Shown: piece by piece, positions 22,033 to 33,359 of the stretch
Layout of the letters: the number at the start of each line of letters is the position of its first letter
How positions within the stretch are numbered: position 1 is the first letter of the stretch
Source: Ophioderma brevispina
Lineage: Eukaryota > Echinodermata > Ophiuroidea > Amphilepidida > Ophiodermatidae
Length of the DNA stretch: 64,000 nt
Direction: 5' to 3'
NCBI GenBank assembly: GCA_023653785.1
Contig: JAMKCH010049055.1
Coordinates: 46,687-110,686, forward strand
Notes under the pieces: model-generated
What the model saw: only the letters and a program-made list of their open reading frames with translations
Database searches by the model: none
What the model was told of the DNA's origin: nothing
Translations under genes and position numbers: made by a program

Positions 22033-23479
22033 ATGGATCTTAGAGAGTTGAAGACCTGTGAATTTCGTAAAAGCGAAATTACTGATGATACTTTAGGCGA
22101 CCGAGCATTGCTGACTTTGATCTAATGAAGGTGAGGCCAATAACGATAATGTTCCGACGTCGTTTTACTTGAAGGGAAACGAGGTTATAGAGCAGAAATG
22201 GAAGGTGATTCTTGGAAGGTAGTATTGAAAAAGCAGAGAAGCATTAAAATAAGAAAACGATATAGGTAGTGTTTGATGGCTGAAGAAAGAAAACTTTGTT
22301 GAATTTTGAAGAGCGTTTAGAAACGGGCTAAGATCAGTTCAAGCTGGGTATTGCACAACACAAGTTTTGTAGCTCCCTATGAAAGGGCTGTTTATAGAGG
22401 CTTGGAAGAGAAAGGACCTGTGATAAAGATCCTGAAGAGGGTATTATATCTAATTCGGAATGGTAAATCTACTGAAAAAAAGCGAAGTATGACAAATTTT
22501 TTAGGAGAGCTTAAAAAGCGAAGGGGGCTTCATCGGATGTTATAAAGAATTTGGCTAGTTTTCCTGTAAGAGTGATACTATGAGCTTTTATGGCGGGGCG
22601 TGTATATGGGTATACTGGGAGGTCAGGGGTATAAAGAAGATGCTATCAACGTAATAGCGAATCTATCCAGAGGTTAGTGGAGGCTGTTTCCGCCTAATCA
22701 CTTGGGCCCTAGGGGAGTCTATTGCAGCTGATAAAAATTTGGGGTCTCATTGAGAATTGTGCAGATGTTAGCGGCTACTGAGAGTGGACAATGCTGTTTT
22801 AACAAAGGTGTAAGGGTTTTTTTGGGAAAATTCTTCAAATTTCGATGATGGTGGCGGGAATGCCATCGCTTTAAGCCAGAGTTGTTTCGTCCACACACAG
22901 TGATTTATAAGATTCTTTAATGGCCGCCATGGCATCCTTGGCTGGGCCATTGCATGGTGAAAAGGCAACCAGAAAGCAATTAAATTATCTGCGGGTATAT
23001 TAGAAAAAATCTCTGGGGGTTCTGGGAATAAAGATGAAGAAGAGATTACGGCTTAATTGAAAATTTATTGGCTAGGGGGGGAAAGATTTGGGGTTGGGGA
23101 ATGCAGTGCTTCGCACTGAAGATCAGCGAGCTTCCGTTCAATACGATTTAGGCGAGACTATAGATGTTATTAAAAACAAGCCAATATTCTCATATTGGCT
23201 AAACATACGACCCTTGTGCCGAAAATTCCTTTAGGATATAAGAAAATATCCAACCCATATCCTAACGTTGATCAAAATATTCGGGAGTACTTCTTAATGC
23301 AGCAGGCCTTAGAGATGAAACTTTTTAACAGTGCTTTTTGGCCATTCGAGTTGTTTTGGTATAACGGCGCAATGCTTTATGAACGTTTACAGGCTGGGGG
23401 GGAAAAAAGAGGCACGCCGATAATACGCCCAAAATATATTTATAAAGCAGCTAGAAAAAAAGTAATGACAAAAAATTAA
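22033..23479 (+). pseudogene. gltA: citrate synthase, frameshifted
   Basis: Condenses acetyl-CoA and oxaloacetate to citrate (2-methylcitrate synthase is the alternative). The N-terminal third is only faintly readable ('ASFPVRVI', 'AFMAGRVYGYTGRSG', 22555-22630; 'EDAINVIANL', 22636-22668). The rest is clear: 'NLGFIENF.MLAATESDNAV' (22735-22795), 'MAAMASLAGPLHG' (22920-22963, catalytic His region of the family), 'TRKAIKLSAGILEKI' (22970-23015), 'LIENLLARGGKIWGLGNAVL' (23055-23113, where 'GfGHrvY' is expected), 'ISNPYPNVD' (23248-23275, 'LYPNVDFYSG'), 'AIFWPFELFWYNGAMLYERL' (23330-23390), and the 'TPIIRPKYIY' tail (23413-23442). The stop is at 23477-23479. About 480 codons. Confidence 0.75.
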
Positions 23480-23759
23480 AAAAAAAGCACTATTCTTTAA
23501 TTCTTATCAATTTTCAGCAATTTAGCGACGGCATTCCCTTTTCAAGCTTGAAAAAGTTACCCTAGTTGCAGGAGCTTAGGCAGCCTGTTATGAGGCCTTA
23601 AGGGTCTAGTTAATTATTTCTCGCCAGTTCTAAAGACTGGTAAATAATTCGTTTATTTAATGATTCTCATAAAACAAGCTCTAGGGCAGTGACTCTTGAA
23701 ATAGATTGAATTTTCGCAAGGAAATAAATCGTTATTGATCGCTTCTAAAAGGACTTGCT
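23480..23759. other. Intergenic region downstream of gltA
   Basis: AT-rich, no coding signal on either strand. It contains an inverted repeat at 23612-23649 and separates gltA from an unidentified stretch. Confidence 0.4.
23612..23649. terminator. Inverted repeat, possible terminator or mRNA hairpin
   Basis: Left arm aattattt + ccagt (23612-23619, 23624-23628) pairs with actgg + aaataatt (23636-23640, 23642-23649), with a 7-base loop and a small internal bulge. No T-run follows directly, so intrinsic termination is uncertain. Confidence 0.35.
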
Positions 23760-24239
23760 TTGCTAGGGCATTTTGCTGAAAGAACCTCTTGGAGGGTTTT
23801 ATATAATAAAAGGCTGTATTGTTTTCTTTGTTTTTACAGCCTGCTGTATTTGCTCGCGCATGGATGTGCAGATGATACTAGATTTTGTGTGTTGAAAATC
23901 TTTTCATCGGCTCTGCTGATTTCGGATGAAATTATATCGGAAGCGATCTATAGCGGGCCGATAAGACGCGCAGTAAAAATGCGAAGCATGCGCGCGTACA
24001 TGCACATTTTCAAACCATCGCCTAAGTGCCGCAAGGGCATGGGTTTGTACAAGCGAAGAGTTCAAAATTACATGAAAAGTAGACTGCTGTTCTACTCTAT
24101 TAATAGTAATCACTTTCTTTTCCACAGGTTCGGTAAAGGCTCTGCAGTGCTTGCCTGGAAAATTCAGAGAGTTCATCTAAAAATAAAATACCGTAAAAAC
24201 TATGGGTCCAGAGAACCTCACCTGGTTTTGGAATAAAAA
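23760..24239 (+). other. Longest open frame of the window (158 codons), unidentified
   Basis: The frame 23760-24236 is uninterrupted: a hydrophobic start ('LYCFLCFYSLLYLLAHGC'), then a basic remainder ('GPIRRAVKMRSMRAYMHIFK', 'GLYKRRVQNYMKSRLLFYSI'). An overlapping minus-strand frame (24176-23904) is also open for 90 codons. With no family match and no Shine-Dalgarno sequence, I cannot say which strand is real. It may be a small membrane-associated basic protein, or a stretch of a longer broken gene. Confidence 0.3.
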
Positions 24240-25130
24240 AGATCTTCCCCCACCAATTATTCGATTACAAAAATACTGCTATGAACCTCGGAAAAGGCAT
24301 GTATTTCGATAGATCATCTATATCATATCCGTAGGGATTTAATAAATTCTAGAGACAAGAAAGATGCTTTTAAACTTAGTTGGTAGGTAAAATATAGATG
24401 GCCTGCACTTCATTAACATCGATTTCCCCACGCCCGGCGATCCTATTCAAGAGAATGTTCAGCCTTCCTATAACACTATTGCGAGCGCTATTTTTGCATA
24501 GAGTTGCCGGCGACCTCGGAAAATCGCTTCGCGGAGCTTGTGTTGCATGGGGGTTTTGGCTGGTGATATGATGAAATATCAAGCACTTTGCGTTTTCAGC
24601 GTTTAAAGAGATTCTAGAGTAGGCTTTTTGCTGCTGAATTTGTTCTATGGATCCGTAAGAGAGCTAACGGGGAAGAAATTGATCTTTTTTAAATTTTTGA
24701 AGTGAAAGAAAAATCCTTGTATTCCCCTGGGGTATAAAGGTGTTATATTCTTCTTTAGCCTCTATGTGTTGAGAACGGTTTTGAAAAAATACCTTCTACA
24801 GAGCGAACTCAACCATCTAAGACAGCTCACCGCATACAAACTCCTGAAGATTGGCAGTTGCTTTTATTTGGCCAGAGCTGTTAGCAATCCAAGGCAATAG
24901 GTAGATCGTAGAGCGGGCCGCGCTTTTTTATGTTTCGCCTGAGGCTAAATTGAGTAGTGATCTTGCCTGTTGGGATTTATAGCCATTAGCTAATATAGAA
25001 TTTGAAAGATCCGTTCTCTAGATTCTAGCTCCTTATGGCCGTATCCGGCAAGCCAATAATTTCTATTTTTTAGAAAGTCCTAGGGAAATGCTTACTTCCA
25101 CATCTATTTGTATATGGAATCTATCCCGCT
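24240..25130. other. Unidentified degraded coding stretch
   Basis: Plus-strand fragments such as 'LHFINIDFPTPGDPIQENVQ' (24402-24460), 'GLFAAEFVLWIRKRANGEEI' (24622-24682), 'HRIQTPEDWQLLLFGQS' (24828-24880) and 'LAPYGRIRQANNFYFLESPR' (25027-25085) look like protein but match nothing I can name. The last ends near 'EMLTSTSICIW' before a hydrophobic segment. Confidence 0.25.
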
Positions 25131-25739
25131 GATAACGTATGAGCTTATTACAGGTGAATTTGGTTTTACTGGTTTTAGTCGTTTTACTAGGAATTTTAGT
25201 GGCTGTTGTATTATTATTAACTGTAACAGCTGACTGAATTTCAGATTTTGGTTTCGCTTCCCTAAGTGTTTTTTAAATTCACATAGTCTGGAGCAGATTT
25301 AGCTTTGATAAATGGCTGGCGGTGAATTGTTTTAGAAAAATCTATTAAATTTTTTTATTTCCCGGATGACATTATCTTTGTAATTACCTTCAAAATAATT
25401 GCGCTTTGCTAGTACTTTCTTTTTCAGAGGTCGGTTTCTACTATTTTATAGGAATTCATTAATGTGTACCATAGTCTGCCTAGTATTTAATAATTTAAAT
25501 TAATAGTTAATGCCGGTTTTTTCTTTTTCTAAACCTTCGCTATAAAATGATACAATCAGCATTGAATTTTAATTTTTCAATGTAGGGCCTATAAAAGTAC
25601 ATTAAAAAAAAAAAAAAAAAATTTTTTAGAAATAAGACTAATGAGTTCTTAGAAATTGTTTTGGTAGGGAAGCTAACAGATATAATTTTTTAACTATGCT
25701 TTTTTTAATATCATCAACATGAGGGCTAATTATGTTATG
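25131..25739. other. AT-rich region with a hydrophobic segment and 18-base poly-A
   Basis: 25140-25225 gives a hydrophobic plus-strand peptide ('VNLVLLVLVVLLGILVAVVL'), a probable membrane helix at a gene end. The rest is very AT-rich with no coding signal. It contains a 7-bp hairpin cattgaa-9-ttcaatg (25560-25582) and a run of 18 A (25604-25621) followed by six T. Confidence 0.3.
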
Positions 25740-27293
25740 AACTGAGAAGCGGCTTATGAAGACCAAAATCCTATATTCTTTAAAAAAGTTGCTACTCAGC
25801 ATTTTTGTACTGGCCTTATCTTATGATAGTAGGCAATTAAAATAGACTAACAGGATTGGGCGTGCGATGGTGATTGGCAGCCGATAATGGGTATAATTCC
25901 CCGCACTGAGCAAAGCTAGCTGGCTAGAGAGCTTTTCAATGTATAAGCTACCGGAATTATACGTGATAAAAAATATAAAAACATGAGTAGCGAGTTTAAA
26001 TTTATCTTTACTTGAGTTATTCACCGTATTTAGCTAGGCTAGTGGGACTTATTACTGTTTTCCATTAAAGTTTTTTTTTCCTGTAATTTAATGCTACATC
26101 CAAGATGAAATTGAAAGAACTATCAGCGCTTTTTTTTCTGCCATTTTAGTTGGAATACAAGGAGTAGTCGCGATGGTATTGATAAAAAAGAGTTTAATAA
26201 ATGTTCCAGAGGTCAGTCATTTTCGCTTGGCTTGCATTGTTTTTAGCCTTGTTTTTGATGTGTTACGTCCTTGTTCTTTTCTTCGAATATAGTTTTCATA
26301 ATGCCATTGCAGAAAAATGAGCAAAACACTAAAAGAATGACAGGAAATACAGGGGATGGATATAGCGGGCCTTTTTGCAAGAATATCAATACCTTTATTA
26401 ATCTAACTTGCGGTAGTTGTAATTTACGCAGAGCTCTACGGCGTCTTTATGGCGGATTAAACGGCAGTTATGTTAGCTCGGATTATTATCAACTTAGTTT
26501 GGTAGTTTTTTTCCTTTTCAAAGCAGTTAAGCATTCTTCGGCCCTATATGAATGTTTTGATCTTGCCTTTAGCCATCGGTGTACCATTTCATCCAGAGGC
26601 ATTTAGGCCATTGTAAGCTGTTTTGCTGCTGATGTTAGACGGGCGGGGATTTGAAATCTTTGCACTGCGTGCATAATAAAGAAGGCCCTTTATTAGCCAG
26701 TGCGCGGTGCACTGCGCTCGCGTAAATAATTTGCCTTTTTCTAAAAAATTTATCTGCCATTATCGTGCTTGTGCTTATTTGGCTGCTTACTGCCAGACTC
26801 TACTGGGAATCTTATACTTCTGCTTAGAGTTCCTTGTTATTAGCTTTTATGCCATTTCTTAATAGCTGTTGTATATTGCAGTTATTTGTAACGCGTAGCT
26901 GGATTCGGTTTAGATTGGCTGGGTTTATTTCAGCGAATGCCCTAAATCTTAGATTCCAATAAAGTTGGCGCGAGGACGCGAAAATACAAACAGCGCTTTT
27001 TCATAGTATTGATAAAACTATTGCAGCAGAAAGCTTGGTATAGTGAAAAATTGACGAAACTTATTAGAAAAGTAGAAGTGCGAGAAAAAAGAAGCATATA
27101 TTCTAAGCTATGGCTACAATAATTACTGTTGCACTATGAAAGCCTGATAGTGTTTATATTACACCCTGAATTATTAAAATAAAAACTAGATAAACCCTGA
27201 TGGAGACTTTTTTTAAAGACATACTCTAGCTATTCCTTATCGTTCTGATTAAGAAAACAATAAAAATTTAATTCTTTTTCAAAGAAGTATAAA
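25740..27293. other. Unidentified stretch, hydrophobic fragments
   Basis: Starting at 25757 a plus frame gives a lipoprotein- or signal-like start ('MKTKILYSLKKLLLSIFVLA'). Further fragments are hydrophobic ('LSLVVFFLFKAVKHSSALYE', 26490-26550; 'MPFLIAVVYCSYL', 26850-26890). From 26555 to 26700 another reading gives 'LPLAIGVPFHPEAFRPL' and 'LLLMLDGRGFEI'. A polytopic membrane protein is likely; the family is unknown. 27030-27290 is AT-rich spacer. Confidence 0.25.
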
Positions 27294-28440
27294 ATGAACC
27301 AAATGAATCAGAAAAAATTACTTGCCCTGAATGTGAAATCAGTTAACGTTGAAGAGTGTAATATCCAATAAACTTGAAAAAAAAATAAGAAGTAACGTAG
27401 AACAGAGTATAAAGCAAAGCAGCAGAATAGAGGAGAAAATAGAAAAGAAATGAAGCAAGGTTTCTAAAGGACCATTGAGAGTGAAAGTGAACGGCTAAAC
27501 GCTCAACTGATGAAAAACTCAAACAGATTCAGGAACATAAACGTATAAAATTGAATTAGAGAAAAATAACGCGAAACGAAGACGGGAAGCTGAACTTGAA
27601 ACCTTAAATATGAAGAAAAATTTTTTTTATATAAATGTCTTAAAATAGAAGAAAAATTAACTGGAGAAAGAGAAAAATTATTAAGTGAGCGGAGAAAAGG
27701 CTCTTGATTAAAAAGGAACAAAATAAAAAATTGAAGATACTCGAAAAAGCCAAAGCAAAAATGGACGGAAAATTGAGCAAAGTTCCCAGCAATCTCAAGG
27801 AGAAATTCCAAGAATTAGAAATTGAAAAAATATTAAATGAACTGTATACTCAAGATGAAAATCAAAGGGTTCCAAAGGTACAAAAGGTGTGATGTGAATT
27901 CACGTTGGAAAAAATAGGATTGGTAGTACATCAGGGAAAGCTCATTTATTGAAGAGCGAACAAAATCATTTAATAAGGACTGGATTAGCAAAAACTAAGA
28001 GAAGATCAAATGCGAGAGAAAGGGAGGTAGCTGGGCTTATAGCAAGTACTCCAGATGATATGATAAAATTGGTACTAAAGAAGGGTTTGGTTATGTGATT
28101 TTAAACGTTTTAAACAACTTGACTTGTTTGTATTTAAGAGACGGAATTGATAAAATTGCATAGAGCAAAGAAGTTAAAAGAAGGAAAAATGATAAAAAGG
28201 ATCAGCTTGATGATTATCTAACAAGGTAATGAGTTTAAAATTCAAATTAGGGCTATGATGGAAGGCTTTAAAGAAATGAGAGAATCTATTGATAAAGATA
28301 AGCATTTATGAAAGACAATGTAGGAATACGAGAGAAGGAGCGTTGAGAACATGTTTATAAATGCGAATAGTTTTTGCGGTGGCGTTGAAGGCATTGTTGG
28401 TAAACTTTCGCTATCTCTGGGTGATACTGATCCTAGGTGC
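27294..28440 (+). pseudogene. DUF2130 domain protein (zinc-ribbon, coiled coil, nuclease-like fold), frameshifted
   Basis: Start ATG at 27294 or 27303 leads into 'KITCPECEISVNVEEVLSNK' read across one frame change (27313-27375), the short CPxC ribbon typical of DUF2130 N-termini. A long charged coiled coil follows (27375-27890; 'LKIEEKLTGEREKLLSERR', 'KLKILEKAKAKMDGKLSKVP'). Then the conserved domain: 'ERTKSFNKDWISK' (27952-27995, family 'ESKnTk.w...Wi.KLkeDQ'), 'VAGLIASTP' (28030), 'GLVWLCDFKRFKTLDLFVF' (28086-28135), 'LTRNEFKIQIRAMMEGFKEM' (28220-28280) and 'NVGIREKER.ENM' (28318-28350). The family is widespread in bacteria, without a settled role; a restriction-endonuclease-like fold has been suggested for it. 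About 380 codons. Confidence 0.75.
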
Positions 28441-28789
28441 CGACGATTACCTAGTCGAAAAATTAATATCAGAAAAAAAAATCTTAATCCTCGAGATATA
28501 AACAATAATTTTTTTTCTGTACATTGGGGGGGCAAATTCTATACAGGCAATCTCATGGACTATAGAAAGCTAGATATATTTGTGCGAAAACTGAAGATTG
28601 AAGCATTTCAGTTCGGTATCTAATTAGCTAGGCAAGGAATCTCGAATCTAAGAAAATAGTTTCAATAAGAGCTTTTGTATTTTGATGAAGATGATCCTAA
28701 ATTCCATTAGAAAGTAATAAATCAAAGGAAAAAAGAAGAAACATCTAAAAAATCGAGCAATATGTAGGGGTTTAATGATAGCGGATATA
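28441..28789 (+). other. Unassigned fragment after the DUF2130 gene
   Basis: An open stretch continues to 28623 ('KINIRKKNLNPRDINNNFF', 'LDIFVRKLKIEAFQFGI'), then AT-rich DNA. I cannot tell whether it extends the DUF2130 protein or is a separate small gene. Confidence 0.25.
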
Positions 28790-29850
28790 GACGGCAGAAT
28801 AAGTAGCAGATGGAAATCTCAAATAAACGACTCTTTATTAAAAAAAACTAGGATTTCTATTGTGATTCTGTTTGGATTATTTTTTTTAATGTTTATAATT
28901 CCACCCTACAGCAGAGCCAAGCTTAGCAGATGAAACGGAGTTACAAGAAGAAAGTGAGCTGAGTTTTTCAGCAGAAGTGAGTAGTAAGAAGATCAAATAG
29001 GGCGATATTATTACATATTACCTATTCTTAAGATACCGCCAAGACTTAGATTTTAGAATAACCCCAGTCCAGCTAAGGAATTTTGGTGCTTTGAGTGCTG
29101 ATTACAGAATAGAACCCAGTCGCTATAAAGAGGCTATTTGGAATTTTCAATTGCCTTACGCTATTAGTATTATACAAAATAGGGAATTTTTCTATCCCAT
29201 AGCCTATGATTTGTCAATAGAAAGAGATGGGAGGATAGAGGAATTTGTAGTTGATCCCATTGAGATTGAAGTTGTCATTATCTTTCAGTGGAATCGGAAA
29301 ACACTAGAGGATATGAAAGAGCTTTTTCTACAAAAGGAACGCTCTCTTGTGTTACGCTAGTGTATCGTCGGATGCTGTTTATGTTATTTGATGGCTATGG
29401 TTTTTACTGATAGCGGGCGAAGAAGAGAGCGAGATTTAAACGCTGTTCCGTATTATGAGCTGGCTTTGCGGGGGCTAAGGGAAATCCAAAAAAAAATATA
29501 AATTTCCTAGCTATAAATAAATAGCAGCGCCAAAAAAACCTTCAAAGATACGAAGAAAAAACTGCAGAATCCGGAAAAGAGATTTTGAAAAATCTGTATT
29601 CAGATTTAAGTTAGGCTTTTACGAGTTATATAAGTGATAACTTAAAGATAAGAAAAATCAAGCTTATTAATAGGCAGCTTATGAAAACGCTTCACAATTA
29701 AAGTTGAATTAGCGAACAAAAATTTTTATATCAATTTCTCCCCTCTTTCAGCGGACAAGGTTAAATTTCAAAAAGGAAATCCGAAAAGGGATGCGGCTTT
29801 ACTTTTGACTTTTAGAGTTTGAAAAAATTCTAAAATCTTGAAAACACAGG
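28790..29850 (+). pseudogene. BatD-like / oxygen-tolerance-type membrane protein, first gene of Bat cluster, frameshifted
   Basis: A membrane-anchored protein: basic start, hydrophobic helix 'ISIVILFGLFFLMFIIPP' (28854-28907), then a beta-rich extracytoplasmic domain: 'GDIITYYLFLRYRQDLDFRI' (29001-29060), 'LSADYRIEPSRYKEAIW' (29088-29140), 'LPYAISIIQNREFFYPIAYD' (29153-29212), 'IEEFVVDPIEIEVV' (29238-29280). The uninterrupted 89-codon frame (29091-29360) covers most of it. A second membrane region and the helical tail 'PYYELALRGLREIQKK' (29446-29495) and 'ADKVKFQKGNP' (29754-29785, like 'aDlvKFa..') follow. These features recall BatD/DUF4381-type proteins next to VWA genes. The exact subfamily is uncertain. 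Confidence 0.55.
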
Positions 29851-29984
29851 AAACTATCAAGCAGAAAAGATAGCAGGAAAGGCAAAATCTAGGTGAAAGA
29901 AATATAAAAAAAAATTGATCAATTTTTATTCGTTACTATTTTTATTCGCTAATATTTTTATTCGCTAATATTAAGTGCAGTAAA

Positions 29985-31035
29985 TCTTGAAAAAGAATTT
30001 GAGCTATAGCCAGAGTATGTTTTCAATCCTCTATCTAATTTGCTTTTGCCAATCCGGAAATTTGTATGCCTTCTTCATTATACCTGTTGTTGCTAGGCAT
30101 TACATTTTTAATGAGCGAGAGATACACAAAAGCTCCCATTTACTTTTTTTCCTCCCTGTACTCTTGTTTTCCACGCTAGCAGTATGCGATTAAGCTAAGC
30201 AATCCTTTTTTTTTTCGCTTATTAGCTTGAGCTTGTTAATACTGATTTCATAGGCCGCCGCAGAAGATCAGGCCTTCAAACATCGCAGAGGAGGGTAGAT
30301 ATGGTATTAGCTTTGGAATATATCATTTCTATGCAGAATCAAGATTGTTCTGCGAAAGGATAGCTGTTAGCCAAGAAAATACCAGGCTTTATAGAGAAAA
30401 GAGAGCATGACAGAATAGCGCTTGTTAGCTTGGAAGCGGCTTTCCTGCGATCGCCACTGAGTCGATAGATATCTGCTTCAGAGTTGTAGGACGCTTAATT
30501 TGCCGAGGGAGTAAGCCGCAGACATCTTAGGCAATGCTATTGTGACGGCCATCCTAGCTCTAAACCCAAAAATGGGGAAGAAGAAAAAGACCGAAAAAAA
30601 CGGAGAGAGAGAAAATTATATCTTGAATTACAGATGGTGAAGATTACCAGTGGCGTATAGACCCTAACGGCCTCACAAATTGTCCAGTAGCTATGGATAT
30701 TAAATTTTATACTATCGGCATGGTCGGCCCGAATGCAGCTACGGTTTAACTACAAACTAATCAGCAGAATTCATCCAGCACAGGGAGGAAGCTACATGAA
30801 TGAACAAACTCTTCAGGAGAGATCAGCCTGACTAGTGGTGGAGAATATTCAGAGCACAAGGATAAAACAGCCCTTGAAAAAGCATGCCGTTATAGTACCA
30901 TTTGAAAATCAAAAATAGAAACATCTAAACTGGTGAAGTACGATGGGCTTATGCCTTGTTTGCTTGGTTAGTACTGATCTTTTTGTCGATAGAGGTTATG
31001 CTTAAATTATTTGGTTTAAAAATACAACCCAGCTA
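29985..31035 (+). pseudogene. batA: VWA-domain membrane protein BatA, frameshifted
   Basis: Aerotolerance-operon protein with a von Willebrand A domain facing the periplasm between membrane helices. Two hydrophobic N-terminal stretches (30000-30180; 30205-30245) precede the VWA domain. 'HDRIALVSLEAAFLRSPL' (30400-30460), 'AILALNPKMGKKKK' (30555-30590), 'DGEDYQWRIDPLTASQIVQ' (30632-30690), 'AMDIKFYTIGMVGPNAAT' (30693-30745) and 'EISALTGGEYFRAQDKTALE' (30813-30875) reproduce the family's order, closing with 'LFAWLVLIFLSIEVMLKLFG' (30955-31015), the C-terminal helix. The MIDAS 'DxSxS' motif falls in a scrambled stretch near 30310-30340. The next gene is a second VWA protein, as in known Bat operons. 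Confidence 0.72.
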
Positions 31036-32300
31036 ATGTATTAATCCCATTAATATATTAATACGGCTAATACAGGAGCCAATTAATCTGATGTTAATTG
31101 AGGCATTACTTTCACAAATCCTGAATAATAGATAATAGGGCATGATGACTAGTAGGCTATCTGGTATTCTGCTTATCAGTGAATAACGCAGTTATTATGT
31201 TGTACGGAAGATGCCCGGGGAGATCACTTGAGAACTGCGGAGATCGGATAGTGATTGGCGTGGAAAGCTCTAAGAATCAGCATAATGTAATAGCATTTCT
31301 TAGTATTGGAATATTATTGATGCGCCCACAACTGGGGTGAGGAGGAAAACTGTTCAGCCGGAAAAATGTAGATATTGTTTTTCTGACTAGACATTTCAAG
31401 TCTATGTGGGACAAGGTGTGAAAACAATAGGATTGCAGAAAGCTAATTAGAGTTAATAGATTGCTTGGCGTTTTAAGCGGTGAGCGTGTGTAGCTGTAAT
31501 AGTATTTCAGGTTCCAGCTTTGTGTATTCCCTTCACCCAGGGAACTATGCAGGTTTCAATTAGCCCTGCGGTTGATTCGGAGATGATCTCTATCAGAACC
31601 CGTTGGACTTGGCTTTTAGAGATAAGTAGGTCTTTTTAAAAGAAGCGTATTGATACAAAAAGGTTCTTGTTCTCTTCAGCGGAGGCGAAGATCATAGCCA
31701 GCGGCTATAGATGTAGCAATGACTGTGCTGAAGAGAATGTCCATAGTTTAACTGTTGTTATAGGCACCCAAAGAAGGAAGTTTTTATACCATTGCAAGCG
31801 AAACTAGTGACTTTTTTTCAAAGGCGGCGGAAGGAAATCATGGAAATGCTGGATACTAATGCTGATCAGTTTAGAAATAATAGCTCGTAGCTGATAAATA
31901 ATAGAAAAAAATGCAGAGATTTCTCTTAGATAGCAATGGCATTCCCCCCACTGGTTTCACGTTTAAAAGATAAATATATTGAAGGAACTTGCTTTGGCGG
32001 GTGATGGGGACCTTTTACTAATTCGGATTAATGCTGATTTTTTAAACAAGATGATATTGTATAGATGAGATAAAAAGCTTTAATACCAAATGTAGATATG
32101 TGAAGAAACTTATTAAATTTGCTGTATAGATTCCCAATTTTCGACGGCTTATTGTTTTCGCTTCTGTAAAATAGCCGCAGAATATTTTATTTCAACAGAA
32201 CGGAATGGTATTGGCCGAAGTTTGTACAAATCTGTTTAAAAGTAAGCAGGAAATAATATTAAAAAGTAAATAGTAAAAGACAAGAGATAATTGAATATAA
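31036..32300 (+). pseudogene. batB: VWA-domain membrane protein BatB, frameshifted
   Basis: Second VWA protein of the cluster. N-terminal hydrophobic part is poorly readable (31090-31330). The VWA core: 'NVDIVF', 'KSMWDK' with the MIDAS serine (31363-31415), 'ELIDLLAVLSGERVAVIVF' (31447-31507), 'ALCIPFTQ' (31517-31540), 'SEMISIRT' (31577), 'VLVLFSGGEDHSQRL' (31663-31705), 'YTIASETSDFF' (31783-31815), and a C-terminal 'YRFPIFDGLLF' helix region (32120-32155). The order matches BatB/Aer-VWA proteins of about 330-400 residues. About 90 bases of AT-rich DNA separate it from the TPR gene batC. Confidence 0.62.
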
Positions 32301-32322
32301 ATATAGGTTCAAATTTATTGAT

Positions 32323-33190
32323 ATGAAGAAACGCAGATCCCATAATATAAGAAATGGTTGTTTTTTCAGCCTATTTTGTAGGTCTAATCAGATGCTGTGC
32401 GCTGAATCTTACGCTGATTTTAACCCAAGCAAAACGAATATAACGAGTGAGGGAAAGTGCGCTGGCAGAGAAAAGACAAAAGATATAAAAAATGCATTGC
32501 AGTATTTTGAGAAGGCCTTCAGGCAAAATTCTAATGATCCGTCGTATCACCGAAATATAGCCACAGTTTTGCACATGGCCAGGAATTTAGCCGAGGCCGA
32601 GCCAATGTATTACAGGCATTAGAGCATTTGAATCGATCGGGAAAAGATGATGATGATGAAAAGAGTATCATGGGAAGACTGACTACAAGTTAGTATAATT
32701 ACCAATTGCAGGCTAATAACGATATTCTAGAGCTGAAAAATATGTCTAGAGGCTTTAGAAGCTATAAGAAATCATTGCCAATTAAACTGATAAGGACATA
32801 ACCAAAGCAAGAATAAACTATAGTGACGAGTGGGAATTGGAAACGTTTGAGGAGCACAAATTAAAGTAGCAGGGCAAGATCAGTATGAAGATTTGAAACT
32901 GGAAAACTCTGGAGGCTATAAAAAGAATACCCAAGAGTCTTGCCCTAAAGACACAGTCAAATACTAATGAAATAATCACAAAGTGAAAAGCCAAATCAAT
33001 TAATAACCTGAAGTTCTCAAGATGACAAGAAAAGAACCCAAAATGGCGGAAGAAGGAAGGAAAAGCTCATCTTCTGTGCCCAGTAAACAAGCAGGCGGGA
33101 GTAGTAGCTATAAGCAATCAGCTATTTCCAAAGGAGGCGGGGCGATCAAAATTTCTAAAAAGTATTGAACAAAAAAATATTGATTACGAA
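32323..33190 (+). pseudogene. batC: TPR protein BatC-like, frameshifted
   Basis: Tetratricopeptide-repeat protein usually encoded after batB. The first 99 codons are open (ATG 32323): a leader with a hydrophobic core ('NGCFFSLFCRSNQML') then one clear TPR, 'IKNALQYFEKAFRQNSNDPS' followed by 'YHRNIATVLHMARNLAEAE' (32486-32602), with the canonical small/large residue pattern. A second TPR-like helix pair is damaged (32690-32790). The tail is Ser/Gly/Lys rich ('SSSVPSKQAGGSSSYKQSAI', 33069-33130), as is common for the low-complexity end of BatC proteins. The signal anchor and repeat suggest a periplasmic or membrane-side scaffold. Confidence 0.6.
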
Positions 33191-33359
33191 ACTCAACCCC
33201 TTCAATATCTCCAAAACCAAAAAAGCAAAGAAGATAAGAAAATAACAAGAATGGTTAGAGGAATTTTGCTTTTCTTTGTATTTAAGAAAAAAAGATCCTT
33301 AATAGTATTAGAATAAGCGCGAATCTTGCGATAGCATTAAGATAGGACTTTAGTAGCTA

